From Thalassia testudinum (taxonomy: Eukaryota > Streptophyta > Magnoliopsida > Alismatales > Hydrocharitaceae): a stretch of 64,000 bases of DNA. Under the pieces are notes generated by a model. The model was not told the DNA's origin and ran no database searches. It was given only the letters and a program-made list of their open reading frames with translations. Numbering within the stretch: position 1 is the first letter of the stretch; each line of letters opens with the position of its first letter. The position numbers were made by a program, and so were the translations under genes. This document shows positions 34,206-45,932 of this stretch, one piece after another. Location: NCBI GenBank assembly GCA_037157565.1, contig JAZHRO010000073.1, forward strand, positions 15,940,501 to 16,004,500, given 5' to 3'.

Positions 34206-36299
34206 CTAAGGCTCCTCAAGCCAAAGTGCATCCAAAACCTGGCCATCTAAAAAAGTAACATAAGGTTTAAGTCATTGGTCATTTACCTTAAAGCTCACAC
34301 CAGAAGTAGGGTTCCAAATTTCTACAGCTCCATGAGGGAAGGTATTAATAACAACGTATGGCCCATCCTAGCAGGACTTGAGCTTTCCTGGAAATAATTT
34401 AAGTCTGGAATTGAAAAGCCAGACCCACTAGTTGGACTCAAAGGTCTTTCTAATGATGTGCTTATCATGGAAGACCTTTGTACATTGCTTGTAAGCTTGA
34501 GAAGTTTCATAGACTTCATTACAAAGCTCCTCAAGCTCACTTAACTCCAACATATGTGCCTTTCCCTCTTTATCCAGATTTAAGTTAACCTATTTAATTG
34601 CCCAATAGGCTTTGTGTTGGATTTCAACAGGAAGGTGGCATGCCTTTCCGTAGACAAGACGGAAAGGAGACATTCCCAAGGGAGTCTTATACGCGGTTCT
34701 ATAGGCCCAAAGAACATCATTTAACTTTTTAGACCAATCCTTACTGTTGGGCCTGATAGTTTTTTCTAAAATTCGCTTAATCTCCCAATTAGACACTTCA
34801 ACTTGTCCACTCATTTCGGGATGGTAAGGTGTGGCTATCATGTGTTTGACTCCCAAAGTTTGGAGTAGTCTTGTGAAGTGCACGTTCTTGAAGTGAGGTC
34901 CTCCATCACTTATGATCATCCTTGGGCACCCGTACCGGGAAATAATATTAGCCATAACAAAATCCAAGACCATAGAATGGTCATTGGTCAGTGTGGGTAT
35001 GGCTTCTATCCATTCGATACATAGTCCACAGCCACAAGGATGTATTCATATCCAAAGGACACAGGAAAGGGACCCATGAAGTCAAAGCTCCAAATGTCAA
35101 AGATCTCAACAGGGAGAATAGGTTGCTGGGTCATCTCATCCCCTTTTCCGATGGTTCTTGTCTGCTGGCAACGTAGACATGATCCCACATATGTATGTGC
35201 ATCTCGGAATATTGTGGGCCACCAAAAGCTAGACTGAAGAACCTTATGGGCAATCTTTTTTCCACTAAAATATCCTCCACAGTAGAGGTCATGATAGAAA
35301 ATCAAAACACTCCTTTTTTCTTTGTCAGGGACGCAACGGTGGAAAAGCTGGTCAAGGCCTATTCCAAATAGCTCAGGTTCTTCCTTGTGATAAAATTTAG
35401 TGTCAACAAGAAACCTGTCTCGCTTCTGCTTGTCCCAAGTACTGGGGGTAATGTTTGTGACCAAATAGTTCCCTATGTCAGCAAACTAAGGAGTTTTGGC
35501 CTCTACGACCATCAGAGACTCATCAAGAAAAGTCTCTTGAATAACTCCAGCAAAGGTTGATGCCTAAATAGGGATCCTAGATAGATGATCTGCTACCACA
35601 TTCTCAACTCCTTTCTTTCTTTAATTTCCAGGTCAAACTCCTGGAGTATCAGAATCCAACAAATTAAGCAAGGTTTGGTGTCCTTTTTAGCAATAAGATG
35701 CTTTAAATAAAAATGATCAGTGAACACCACAACCTTAGATCCCAAAAGATAAGACTAAAATTTTTCCAAAGCAAATACTACAGCAAGAAGTTCCTTTTCA
35801 ATGACTGTGTAGTTTTGCTAAGAATCCATAAGGGTCTTGCTGGCATAATGCAACACATTAGGTTTGCCATCAACCCTTTGACCTAAGACCGCTCCCACTA
35901 TGAAATCAGAAGCATCACACATTAGCTCAAATGGGAGGGTCCAATCTGGTGCTTGGAGAATCGACACGATAATAAGGGCTTTCTTCAAGACTTGGAAAGC
36001 CTCGCCACATCCATCATCAAAATCGAAGGAAATATCCTTCACTAACAAGTCGCAGAGTGGCTTAGAGATTTACTGAAATCTCTAATGAAGTGCCTATAGA
36101 ACGCAGCATGGCCAAGGAAAGATCTAACCTGACAAACATTTGTGGGCGATGGAAGCTTAGAGATGGAATCAATTTTAGAGGTATCCACCTCTAATCCTCT
36201 CTCAGAAACTACATGCCCCAACACAATGCCCTGCTGGACCATAAAGTGGCTTTTCTCCCAGCTAAGCACCAGCTTTGCCTCTTCGCAATGGGTTAAGAC
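34206..36299 (-). pseudogene. pol: Gypsy pol, RT end to integrase, broken
   Basis: Read leftwards it shows [22 protein letters not shown] (RT), SFLGHAAFYRHFI (thumb), [18 protein letters not shown] (RNase H, about 35905), the integrase zinc domain (YHDLYCGGYFSGKKIAHKVL near 35280), and the core with [15 protein letters not shown] (about 35070), [13 protein letters not shown] (about 34900) and [14 protein letters not shown] (about 34780). The tail runs to TAG at 34206-34208. Several stops and frameshifts occur. The catalytic IN Asp residues are present; the Glu block reads SNWEI where the intact relative has SNREI. The RT start lies at 61445-62250. Confidence 0.88.
36295..36299. other. Target-site duplication AAGAC, left copy
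   Basis: AAGAC directly before the LTR start at 36300. An identical AAGAC follows the other LTR at 61445-61449. A 5 bp duplication is usual for gypsy integrases. Confidence 0.9.
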
Positions 36300-38048
36300 T
36301 GACTAGTCGATTGTTCGCTTTAAAAGTCATTTGTAGTTTGACGTGGTGGAAAAATCGATTAATCAACAATTAAAATAACCACTCGTAGAAGAGCGGGTCG
36401 TATCCACAAGGAGGCAATGACGTATTTAAGTTCACACCAATTAAAAACGTATGTTCGTAGTTAGTTTAGACTAGAATCGAGCCAAATCTGCCTTCAGATT
36501 AAGGTAATATCAAGAAAACATGCTGAAATGGCAATTTTTAACAACGAGATATTTTTTGCAATGCAATTCAATAAAATATCAATAAAAGTTGGCAATGGCA
36601 GAAAATGTAAATATTAATGGCCCTTTTACTGTAGCAAAACAGGGGATTTCTTCCCTTTGGCCATGCGCGAAGAGGAGTGGACGGCCGGACGCGGGAAGCT
36701 CGGAGGAAGTCCCTTGGACCCAGGGCTTCGAAACGATGGTGGCAGCGTGTCGCGTGGCGGCCGCAGGCGGCCGGACGACCTTCGGCGGAGGTGGCTGCAG
36801 CCGGTGCTGCAGCTGCTGTTGTTGGGCGTGGCACGCACTGTTGGAGGCATGGACGGATTGCTGCGCGCTCTATTGGTGGTGAGGCGCGCGCAGGACTACT
36901 GGCAGGAGGGCGCAGGCGGGTGGTCCTGCAGGTACGGCTGCAGCTGGCGTGGATGCGCACTGCAGTTGGTGCGGGGAAGGTGCTGCGGGCGCAGAAGCGC
37001 GCACGTGAGGTTCTGCAGGCGTGGGAGGAAGGCGTGCGCGGACTGTTGGGCGTTGCTGGAATGGTGGAGGTGGCTTCAGACATGTGTGCAGGCTGATGCG
37101 CGCAGGTGAGCGGTGAGGTGCAGGCTGAAGGTGAGCGAGTGGACTTCAGACGGGTGCACGGGCGGTTGCGCGTGGAGATGGCAAAGGCTGCAGGCGCGGG
37201 GAAGGTGGAGTGAGCGGGCGTGAGGGCTGGAGGCTGTGCACACCTTGCGTGCTGCTGGAGATGAGCAGGTGGCTGCTGCGGCGTGGGTGGTGGAAGTGAA
37301 GTGAGAGGATGGAGATTGCTGCTGGAGTGGTGCGGGTGGCTTCAGACGTCTGGGAAATTTCCCGGACGTCTTAAGTGACTGAGGAGGGTGATTTCACAGT
37401 GGCTGCGGCGGTGGTTGTTGGTGACGACGGCGAGGGAGATGCACGCTAAGGTGCTCACGGTAATGTGGATGAGCTCCGGATGGCGGTGTGGCCTGTCACA
37501 CCACACACCCACGATGGTGGAGACTCGCCGCCACGGTTGAGGCCGGCAGTGTGGAATGGAAGAGAGGAGATCTCTCTGCACAGTGGTGGGTCAGTGGTGG
37601 AGGCCTCCTGAGCTCGGTTGCCTCCCTCCTCCTTTTGTAGTGGCCCGCACCAATTTGAAATCAACTGCCAGACCAGATCCAACATATCCTCTCCTCCTTG
37701 AATGGGTTCCTCACTGCGGCAGCTGGTGGTGTTGGAGCAGCAGCCAGCCGTTCCTGTAAGAAGAAGAATAAATAAAATAATGTTAAAATATTATGGTCAT
37801 TTATATACCGACCCTCAACTTTTATGTTAATGAAAACAATGTACCTAATTGGTTAACTAATTAGATGAATGTCATTCTAAGCTAATTCTAAATGCACTTA
37901 AAATATGAATGCAATGCATGGATTATGTAATTAAATTAAAAATATGAATTAATCTATTTACATCTTAATTTATGCTAAATAAATGTTAGAATTAACCTAA
38001 TGTCTAGGCACTTAAATACTTAAATAGCCCACTACTATGGGCTAATCA
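36300..38048 (-). repeat. 3' LTR of the AAGAC-flanked element, 1749 bp
   Basis: On the - strand it starts TGATTAGCCCATAGTAGTGG and ends ...CGACTAGTCA. It matches the split 5' LTR along its whole length with scattered substitutions. At 37344-37371 is a near-perfect 28 bp palindrome (AGACGTCTGGGAAA and its complement, one mismatch). The G-rich middle (36650-37300) yields overlapping open frames without homology. Confidence 0.9.
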
Positions 38049-39288
38049 AATACCCCCATGCCTAGTTTTTGCTAGTCCCTAGCAAAATTAAACGAAACCT
38101 AGCACTCCAAGTAGACTAGTCAACCCACTTGGCCTTCCTTCAGAAGCATATTAAGTTCAGACTCTAGATCCAAGGTTCCTAAGTAGTTGCTAAGTTACAG
38201 ACTAGGTCGGCTAAAGACGAGTTGCAGGCACAAGTTTCCTTGATTTCTGACTCTACCCTAAAGTTTATTGATCCCTGAGATTAAAGCATCCGTGCTTGTG
38301 CAATGGTCTGAGTTATTTAAGTTAAGGAAAATTCTCTTCTTTATATATATATATATATATATATATTGTTTATTTGATTCTTCTAAGTCTAACCTCAGAT
38401 CAGCTATTAACACAGTCTGCGTCGGATTCATTGTCCCCATTACCATACCTCGAAGGGTGCCTAGCTTTCGATGCTTCGAGATAGCACTGCCCATAACGAC
38501 CCCAAGAACTCCTGGAAATCGACACTTCGAGATAGTATCGCCCATGGATTTCTTAAGCGAATTCAGGCCTATGGCAATCGGCACTTCGAGATAGGGCCGC
38601 CCATGGTACCTGAACCACACAATGCGCTTACATGCCCCCAATAGGATGGATATCCTAAGAGACAAGCGCCGAGGAGGTAATATGTTATCATCGCATCCTC
38701 AAGGTGAGTATATACTCCACCTCTCCTGCGGCAGGAACTCTTCCAATCAAAATGTGTTTTCAAGCCTCTCCTAAGTCAAAACTAAGAGAACCAAATCTCT
38801 TTTCAGAAAGACAGAAATTAAGTTAATTACCAGACCATGTGTGTGAAATTTGGATGCTTGGGTTACAAGGACCCATAAACCAAAAGGTAGAATAAGACTC
38901 TAGGTACTACCCCACCTTTTAACTCAAACCCTAGCTTCCCTTCCTCAACCTCTTGAGGAATGGTCCGCAACTTAACTCCTACTGAAGTTTTTAAGTCCAC
39001 AAAGAACCCTAATGGTCTAAAGCTAGCAGCTCATTTAGCTTCTAAATTTTGACCCTAGAATTAACTTAATCTACCCTAGAGTTCTGATTTGCTTAAGACT
39101 GCAGAACTTAGCCAGTTAAGCTCAAAACTTTTCCTTTTTTTTTTCATTTTCTCTTCTTTTTTTTTTTATATGCATGCTATAAACAAAATGCCTCAGGTCC
39201 TCTCCCCCATGCCTAGTTCAAACAATGTCCTCATTGAAAACAAAAATAGCTAAAGGAAGATATTACCTGAGGCAGAGAATGGTAGGAG
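38049..39288 (-). other. 3' untranslated region: polypurine tract, hairpins, triple repeat
   Basis: The polypurine tract (38049-38065, - strand CTAGGCATGGGGGTATT) is followed by a hairpin with 9 bp arms, TTTTGCTAG/CTAGCAAAA (38067-38087). A (TA)n microsatellite lies at about 38343-38366. Three repeats contain CTTCGAGATAG and CCCAT (near 38475, 38526 and 38582). T-rich runs lie at 39125-39170. A second copy of the tract motif (39203-39216) is next to CAATG-TCCT-CATTG (39223-39236). Confidence 0.72.
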
Positions 39289-42200
39289 CTAAGGCTCCTC
39301 AAGAGTGACTTCGTCAACAAGATGGCCATCTAAAGTTATGTACGGTTTTAACCGTTGACCGTTGACGATAAAGGGAGTTGCTAAAGAGGAAGGATTTTTG
39401 ATCTCCACAGCTCCATGCGGAAATACTTTGGTGATTATGTAAGGCCCATCCCAACGAGATTTTAACTTCCCAGGAAAAAGCTTAAGTCTGGAATTGAAAA
39501 CCAGACTTATTGGTTGGGATTAAAGGTCTTTCGAAGAATAAACTTATCATGCAAGACCTTAGTTCTTTCTTTATAAGCTTGAGAGGTGTCATAAGCATCA
39601 TTCCTCAGCTCCTCAAGCTCACTTAATTCTAGAAGTCATGCCTTACCTGCCTTCTCTAAATCCATGTTAACACTTCGAATAGCCCAAAGTGCTTTATGTT
39701 CCAACTCAACAGATAAATGGCATGTTTTTCCATACATAATCCGAAAGGGTGAAGTACCCAAAGGGGTCTTATAGGCCATTCGATAAGCCCACAAAGCATC
39801 ATCAAGCTTTTGGGACCAGTCTTTCCTATCAGGTCTAATGGTCTTTTCCAAAATATTTTTTATCTCCCTATTTGATACTTCAACCTGGCCACTTGTTTGA
39901 GGGTGGTAAGGGGTAGCAACCTTGTGAGTCACTCCCAAATTCTTGATTAACCGATTGAAGTGGTGGTTTCGGAAATGAGGTCCCCCATCACTTATAATAG
40001 TCTTGGGGCAGCCGAAACGGGATATGATATTGGCCTTCACAAATTTCAAAACCACAGAGTAGTCATTTGTGCGTGTAGGAATGGCCTCTATCCATTTAGA
40101 GACATAATCAACTTCCACCAAGATATATTCAAAACCATGGGATGACGGGAAGAGGCCCATAAAGTCAATTCCCCACACATCAAAAATTTCAACAGATTGA
40201 ATAGGATGTTGAGGCATTTTATTCTTCTTCCCAATCGTTCCAGTCTGTTGACATCTAATACAGGCCTTAACAAAATTATGAGAATCCTTAAATAAGGAAG
40301 GCCACCAAAAATCGGACTAGAGAACCTTAAAAGCAGTTTTCTTAGCACCAAAGTGTCCTCCACAATGAAGTTCATGGCAGAAACTCAGCACACTTTGTTG
40401 TTCCTCTTCAGGCACACAACATCTCAATACTTGGTCTTGTCCAATTCTAAATAATTCTGGCTCTTCCCAATGAAAATATCTTGCTTGAGAAATGAATCTC
40501 TTTCTTTTTTGCTCATCCCAAGAGCCAGGAGTTTGTCCAGTGACCAAGTAATTTACAGTGTCTGCATACCAAGGTAAAGTTGGTGTTACCGCCATCAAAG
40601 TTTCATCGGGAAATGTCTCGCGAATGTCTCCAGAAAGAGAGTCATTAAGAGGAAGGCGAGACAGGTGGTCAGCCACAACATTTTCTACTCCTTTCTTTTC
40701 ACATATTTCCAAGTCAAATTCTTGAAGGAGTAAGATCCACCTAATCAAACGTGGCTTAGAATCTTTCTTAGCAATGAGATGTTTCACTGCTGCATGATCA
40801 GTAAAAATAACCACCTTAGACCCAAGTAGATAAGACCTAAACTTCTCCAGAGCAAAAACTACAGCAAGTAATTCTTTTTCAGTGACGGTATAGTTTTGCT
40901 GAGGTTGGATTAAAGTCTTGCTTGCATAATGCAGCACATGAGGTCTTCCCTCAACCCTTTGTCCAAGGACAGCTCCCACTGTATAATCCGAAGCATCACA
41001 CATAAGCTCAAATGGGAGTGTCCAATCAGGAGCTTGGAGAATAGGCACAGAGATCAAGGCCTCCTTTAGAGTTTGAAAGGCCTCGGCACACTTTGAATCA
41101 AAACTGAAGGAAGATTCCTTCGCCAACAAGTCGCAAAGTGGCCTAGAAATCTTACTAAAATTTTTAATAAAGCACCTATAAAAGCCAGCATGGCCCAGAA
41201 AGGATCTAATTTGTTTGACATTCGTAGGCAATGGAAGTTTGGAAATAGAATCAATCTTGGCTTTATCTACTTCCAAACCTTGCTCGGATACAACATGCCC
41301 AAGTACAATTCCTTTCTGTACCATGAAGTGACTTTTCTCCCAGCTGAGGACTAACTAAACCGGTCTCCTTACATCGTTTCAACACATTCTCCAGGTGTAG
41401 GAGACACCGGTCGAAAGATGAGCCATAAATAGAGAAGTCATCCATAAATTCTTCAACACACTCATCAATCATGTCCGAAAAGATAGACAACATACACCAC
41501 TGGAAAGTTGCAGGGGCATTACATAATCCAAACGGCATACGCCTGAATGCAAAAGTACCGTAAAGACTCGTGAATGTCGTCTTTTCCTGGTCATCAGGAA
41601 AGACTGCCACCTGATTGTACCCAGAATATCCATCGAGAAAGCAATAGTACTTATTCCCTGCCAATTTTTCGAGAATTTGATCAATAAAAGGCAAAGGAAA
41701 GTGATCCTTCTAGGTAGCAGTGTTTAGCTTGTGGTAATCAATACAGACCCTCCATCCAGTTGAGGGTCTAGTGACAACTTGTTCACCTTGGTCGTTGAGT
41801 TCCACAGTAAAGCCTGCCTTCTTTGGCACCACATGAATGGGACTGACCCATTTACTGTCAGCAATGGGATATATGATCCCAGCATCCAACCACTTCAGGA
41901 TTTCCTTTTTTACAACCTCCCTCATATTAGGGTTCAGACGTCTCTGCATGTCCCTAAAAGGCTTGATGGAATCATCAGTATAAATGTGGTGCATGCAGAG
42001 TGTAGAGTCTATACCCTTAATGTCAGCAATGATCCAAGCAATAGCTTCCTTGTGCCTAGATAGGCATTCAATCAAGGCTCCCTCTTGTGCCTCAGATAGC
42101 ATAGCCGAAATGATAACGGGGAGCGTATCATTGGCACCTAGGAAAACATACTTGAGAGTGTCAGGGAGGGGTTTCAACTCAAGGTCGAGGGCTTGTATGG

Positions 42201-44703
42201 CTGAGGGTTTCATAATAGATGTCCCCATCTCAAGTAGCAAATCTACCTTCGGCGGAAATGATGGGGGAAGAGACTCAGCAGAAACTCCTAGCAATTCCTC
42301 TAGTTCTAGTATATCCCCTTCACATTCCTCCAAGAGATGGGAATGCTCATTCAGCATGACATGCTGAAGGGGGTCATCACATAACATTGCAGGAGTTGCC
42401 TCTTCAATCAGGTCATCTATCACCTCAACTTGAGAACAATCCTCAAGTTCGGCTTGTTTGTAAGCATCAAACACATTAAGCCAGATTTTCCTATTCCCAA
42501 AGCCCATTTTCAATGCCCCAGTATTGTAATTAATTGAAGCATGAGAAGTTGCAAGGAAGGGGCGGCCCAAAATGATGGAGGGTTTGGTTGGCTTGTTCGT
42601 AGGGTCAGCGTCCAAAACTAAGAAGTCAACGGGAAAGAAGAAATCCTGCACTCTTATGAGGACATCTTCCAAATTTCCCCGTGGTGTCTTAAGTGATCGA
42701 TCAGCAACTTGAAGGATTACAGGGCTAGGCTTCAGATTGCCTCCCCTAAGTTGTTCATACACATAGCTCGGAAGGATGTTCACCCCCGCACCCAGATCAA
42801 GTAGAGCCTCATCAATTTGTAAGTCACCAATAACTACAGAGATGTATGGGGCTCCTAGGTCCTTAAGTTTCGGGGGTGTGCCATGTTGAATAATTGAGCT
42901 AATAGAATCAGGCAGGACAACTTTTGATTGGACCTGTTTTCTAGATTGCCATTTTTTCGTGCACAGGTCCTTTAAGAAGCGGGCATAAGACGGAATCTTC
43001 CTGATAGCTTCAAGCAAAGGCAGGTCAATCTGCACTTGCTTGAAAGTTTCCATAATCTCATCCGTCTTATCTTTGGCTCCAGATGAGCCAGCAGAAGTCT
43101 GCCCAGAGGTGGATAAGCACTCTGGTAAAGGCACTCTTGATCTCTGGGTGGAAGGGTTGTCATGTCGAGTAAGGGGTGGAACGGGGGCAACTTCTTCCGG
43201 TGAGGTGATTTCAAGCGAAGAAGATTTGGGCAAGTCTTCTCCGGTGGGGGTGAAAGTCGAGGTGGATGGTTTTTTAGGGGGTGAGACTATAGGAGCATCG
43301 GGTTTGGAAATTTCTTTCCCACTCCTCAGAATAGTCACTGCCTAAGCATGCTCCCTAAAGACAATCCCTTTTCCTTTAGGATTTTCCTCAGCAGCACTGG
43401 GGAACTTCCCAGTCTCCCTCTGTCTAACGGCCTCAATAAGGTGTCCAATTTGTGATTTCATCTCATGTATAGCCTTGTCATGAGATTGGATGATGGCACT
43501 TTGACTTTCTTGCATAGTTTTCAACATCACCTTCAATTCATCCATCTCAGAGGTTTTAGGTTGGGCAAAGGTCTGAGGTTGGTTCATTTGATGGTTTTGA
43601 AAAGATTGTGGTTTGTAATTCCCTGAATTTGAGACATTTCCTTGTCTCCATGAAAAGTTTGGGTGGTTCCTCCATCCATCATTATAAGTGTTGGAGAAAG
43701 GGTATTTACGAGGTCTTGAATGGAACCCTTGAGCGGCATTCAAATCAGCTTGTACAAGCTCAAGGAATTGGGAGGCCAAGTGGCAATCCACAGTGGCATG
43801 TGTATTGCCTTGACAAATTATGCATTCGGAAGCTTGGGATGTGGAGGTGTTAGGTACGAATGAACTCGGGTTTGACATAAGCCTTTCCATGTTTTGATTC
43901 AATAATTGAATCTGATAGGCTAAATTCTAGGTGTCCCTTGCTTCATTCGCCTCCAACTTTCTTTGCATGAGAGTGGGTTTTCTATCCATGTAGGCAGAAT
44001 TCAAGTGAATAGAATTCTCACTCAAAGTATCAAATAAGTTCCAAGCTTCATCCTCAGTCTTAGATAGAAAGGTTCCGGCACAGGCACCATCCACAGTTTG
44101 CCTAAGCGAATCATTAAGTCCGGTGTAGAACCTTTCAACCAGTTGCCATTTAGGCACTTAGTGATGTGGGCAAAGTCTCAGCAAATCGTTAAAGCGCTCC
44201 CACGCATCATGGAATGCTTCCCCATCCTTTTGAACAAAACTCATAATTTCCCTCCTAAAGTGATTTGTTTTGCTCATGGAGAAGTACTTCAAAAACTCCT
44301 TCTTCAAGGCATCCCAAGTATTTATATTATCAAGGGTGTGATACCAATACTTGGCTTTGTCCTTTAGGGAGAAGGGAAAGAGGGTCCGTATTTGAGCGTC
44401 ATCAATAACGTCCTGCAGCTTCACCGTGGAACAGACCTCGGTGAATTCCTCAATATGCCTGTAAGGGTCTTCTCTAGTAGTACCATAAAAGGAGGGTAGC
44501 AAGGATATGGTACTACTTTTGATCTCATACGGATTGTCCCCTCCAGGTCTACGTAGTGCTGGGCCAGCTTGATTGGTTGGGATGAAATATTCCTTAAGGC
44601 TCCTTTGACCGGCCATTTCTACCCTTGGAAGGTCTCTTCTTAGGATTCTTTCAGGTTCAGGATCAAATACAAGTTGTCTCCTAAGAGAACGCCTACCAAG
44701 CAT
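39289..44703 (-). pseudogene. gag-pol: Gypsy gag-pol polyprotein, lightly broken
   Basis: It starts with ATG at 44701-44703 (MLGRRSLRRQLVFDPE). The capsid core is near 44200-44560 (FYGTTREDPYRHIEEFTEV). A CCHC knuckle near 43800-43845 (CIICQGNTHATVDC) keeps all four ligands. The protease near 42800 reads LLDLGAGVNILP, with the D-L-G active site kept. RT lies near 41380-41990 (FMDDFSIYG), RNase H near 40660-41010 ([18 protein letters not shown]), and integrase near 39640-40390 ([26 protein letters not shown]). The end is TAG at 39289-39291. Breaks are few: stops near 44158, 43925, 43340, 41711 and 40318, a frameshift near 41350, and tail damage after 39636. The longest open part is 542 codons (41710-43338). 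Confidence 0.92.
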
Positions 44704-45913
44704 GCACTACAAACACAATTCAAAAGGACTTGTTTGGTCTTTACAAATTTAGGCTTTTGACTTTAGTTCAAATTGTAGGTGACAAAACAAGTTGCCTAAT
44801 CAATTACGTGCCTATTGTCACCCTTCGAAATTCCTAAAAAAAAAATAGTTGGAGCTTAAGTATTCTTCCCTAAATCTCAAATGGTCAAGTAAATCCAAAG
44901 ATGGAAGATCGAGGGATGCAAGTAGGCCTAACCCTTCCTTTGAAGCTGTGCTTTCGCGGTGCTTCTCAACTACCCCCAAAACTTCGTGACAGGGTAACCC
45001 CCTCTTTAGATTTACAAAACCTTTGATCTCAAGTTCCGAATACTTCAGAATCCAACAGTAGGAGGGCTCTTGTCCTAGTCGTTTCAAGACTTAGGAGTGT
45101 CTAAATGAGTGCTGTGGTGCAACAGATATAAGTGTGCATTCACCGCAAAAGGATTTTGAAATTTGAATCGCACACCACGTTTTACAATCAAGTCCTTGAT
45201 TTTAGATGTCCCTCCTTTAATTAGTCCTTTTTTTTTTCCGAATATATGTGACCACTTGTTAAATAGCTTCAAGACAAACTTTGTGGTCTTTGAATTAAAT
45301 CCAAATGCAATGCGTGATCAAGAATAGGATGCAAAGTAAGAGAATGTGCACCTTGCTTCCAGCAATCAACGATGCAAGAATGCACGCAATGTAGAGAAAT
45401 AAATCTAGAGGCTGCTCATACAGACCTAAATGGTTCGACCTAGGGCCGGCAGCTTCTAGCAAGCAGCTCATTTTTTTATTTTTTTAATTTTTAAACTACT
45501 TATGCACAAGCAAATAAAAGTAATCAATAAACTAAAAACCTAAATCTAAAGAAAAGGGAACAGGCTCCCAAAAATTACCCAACACGGGCCCAAAACAAAA
45601 TTGGGGAACAAACCCCTCAAAATATACCTCAGAATAAGGGTTTCAAACAAAATGCAATAAAAAATTAAATCTAAAGTCTTAATTCTATCGAACTAGTGAC
45701 TAAATATACAATGCATCCCTCCGCGTCCTCGTCCTTCTCCTTTCCAAAATAGCTCGTCCAATTCTCCTCTGGCAACGTCAAGGGTCACCTCTCACACTGG
45801 CTGATTCTTGCACAAATTTCTCGCACAGAAGAGAAAATAATTAATGGTCAAATCACTATGCAATTGACAAATAATCAAAATAAAATCAAGCAAAATTATT
45901 GCATCTATTGCCT
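44704..45913 (-). other. Leader of the AAGAC-flanked element
   Basis: Untranslated leader between PBS and gag. No recognisable gene; short open frames on the - strand near 44818-45272 have no homology. It does not share the leader block of the other Athila-like elements, in line with a different family. Confidence 0.6.
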
Positions 45914-45930
45914 CCCCGGCAACAGCGCCA
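45914..45930 (-). other. Primer-binding site, tRNA-Asp
   Basis: On the - strand TGGCGCTGTTGCCGGGG, 16 of 17 to the complement of the plant tRNA-Asp 3' end. It lies two bases inside the LTR end at 45933. Confidence 0.85.
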
Positions 45931-45932
45931 TT

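Larger units (their letters stand above)
31110..36299 (-). mobile_element. Split gypsy element, left part (3' LTR to RT)
   Basis: A - strand gypsy element with its 3' LTR (31110-32578), 3' untranslated region and the RT-to-integrase part of pol. At 36299 the RT is interrupted by the element at 36300-61444. The RT continues in the same frame at 61445, and both junctions carry AAGAC. Its gag and 5' LTR are outside the window. It is inserted in the 3' region of the second Athila-like element. Confidence 0.88.

Noticed and set aside
36657..37109. Overlapping 139-171 codon frames in the G-rich part of the LTR (also 46203-46885)
   Set aside because: Occur in both LTR copies with differing breaks, no homology, open on both strands due to base composition.
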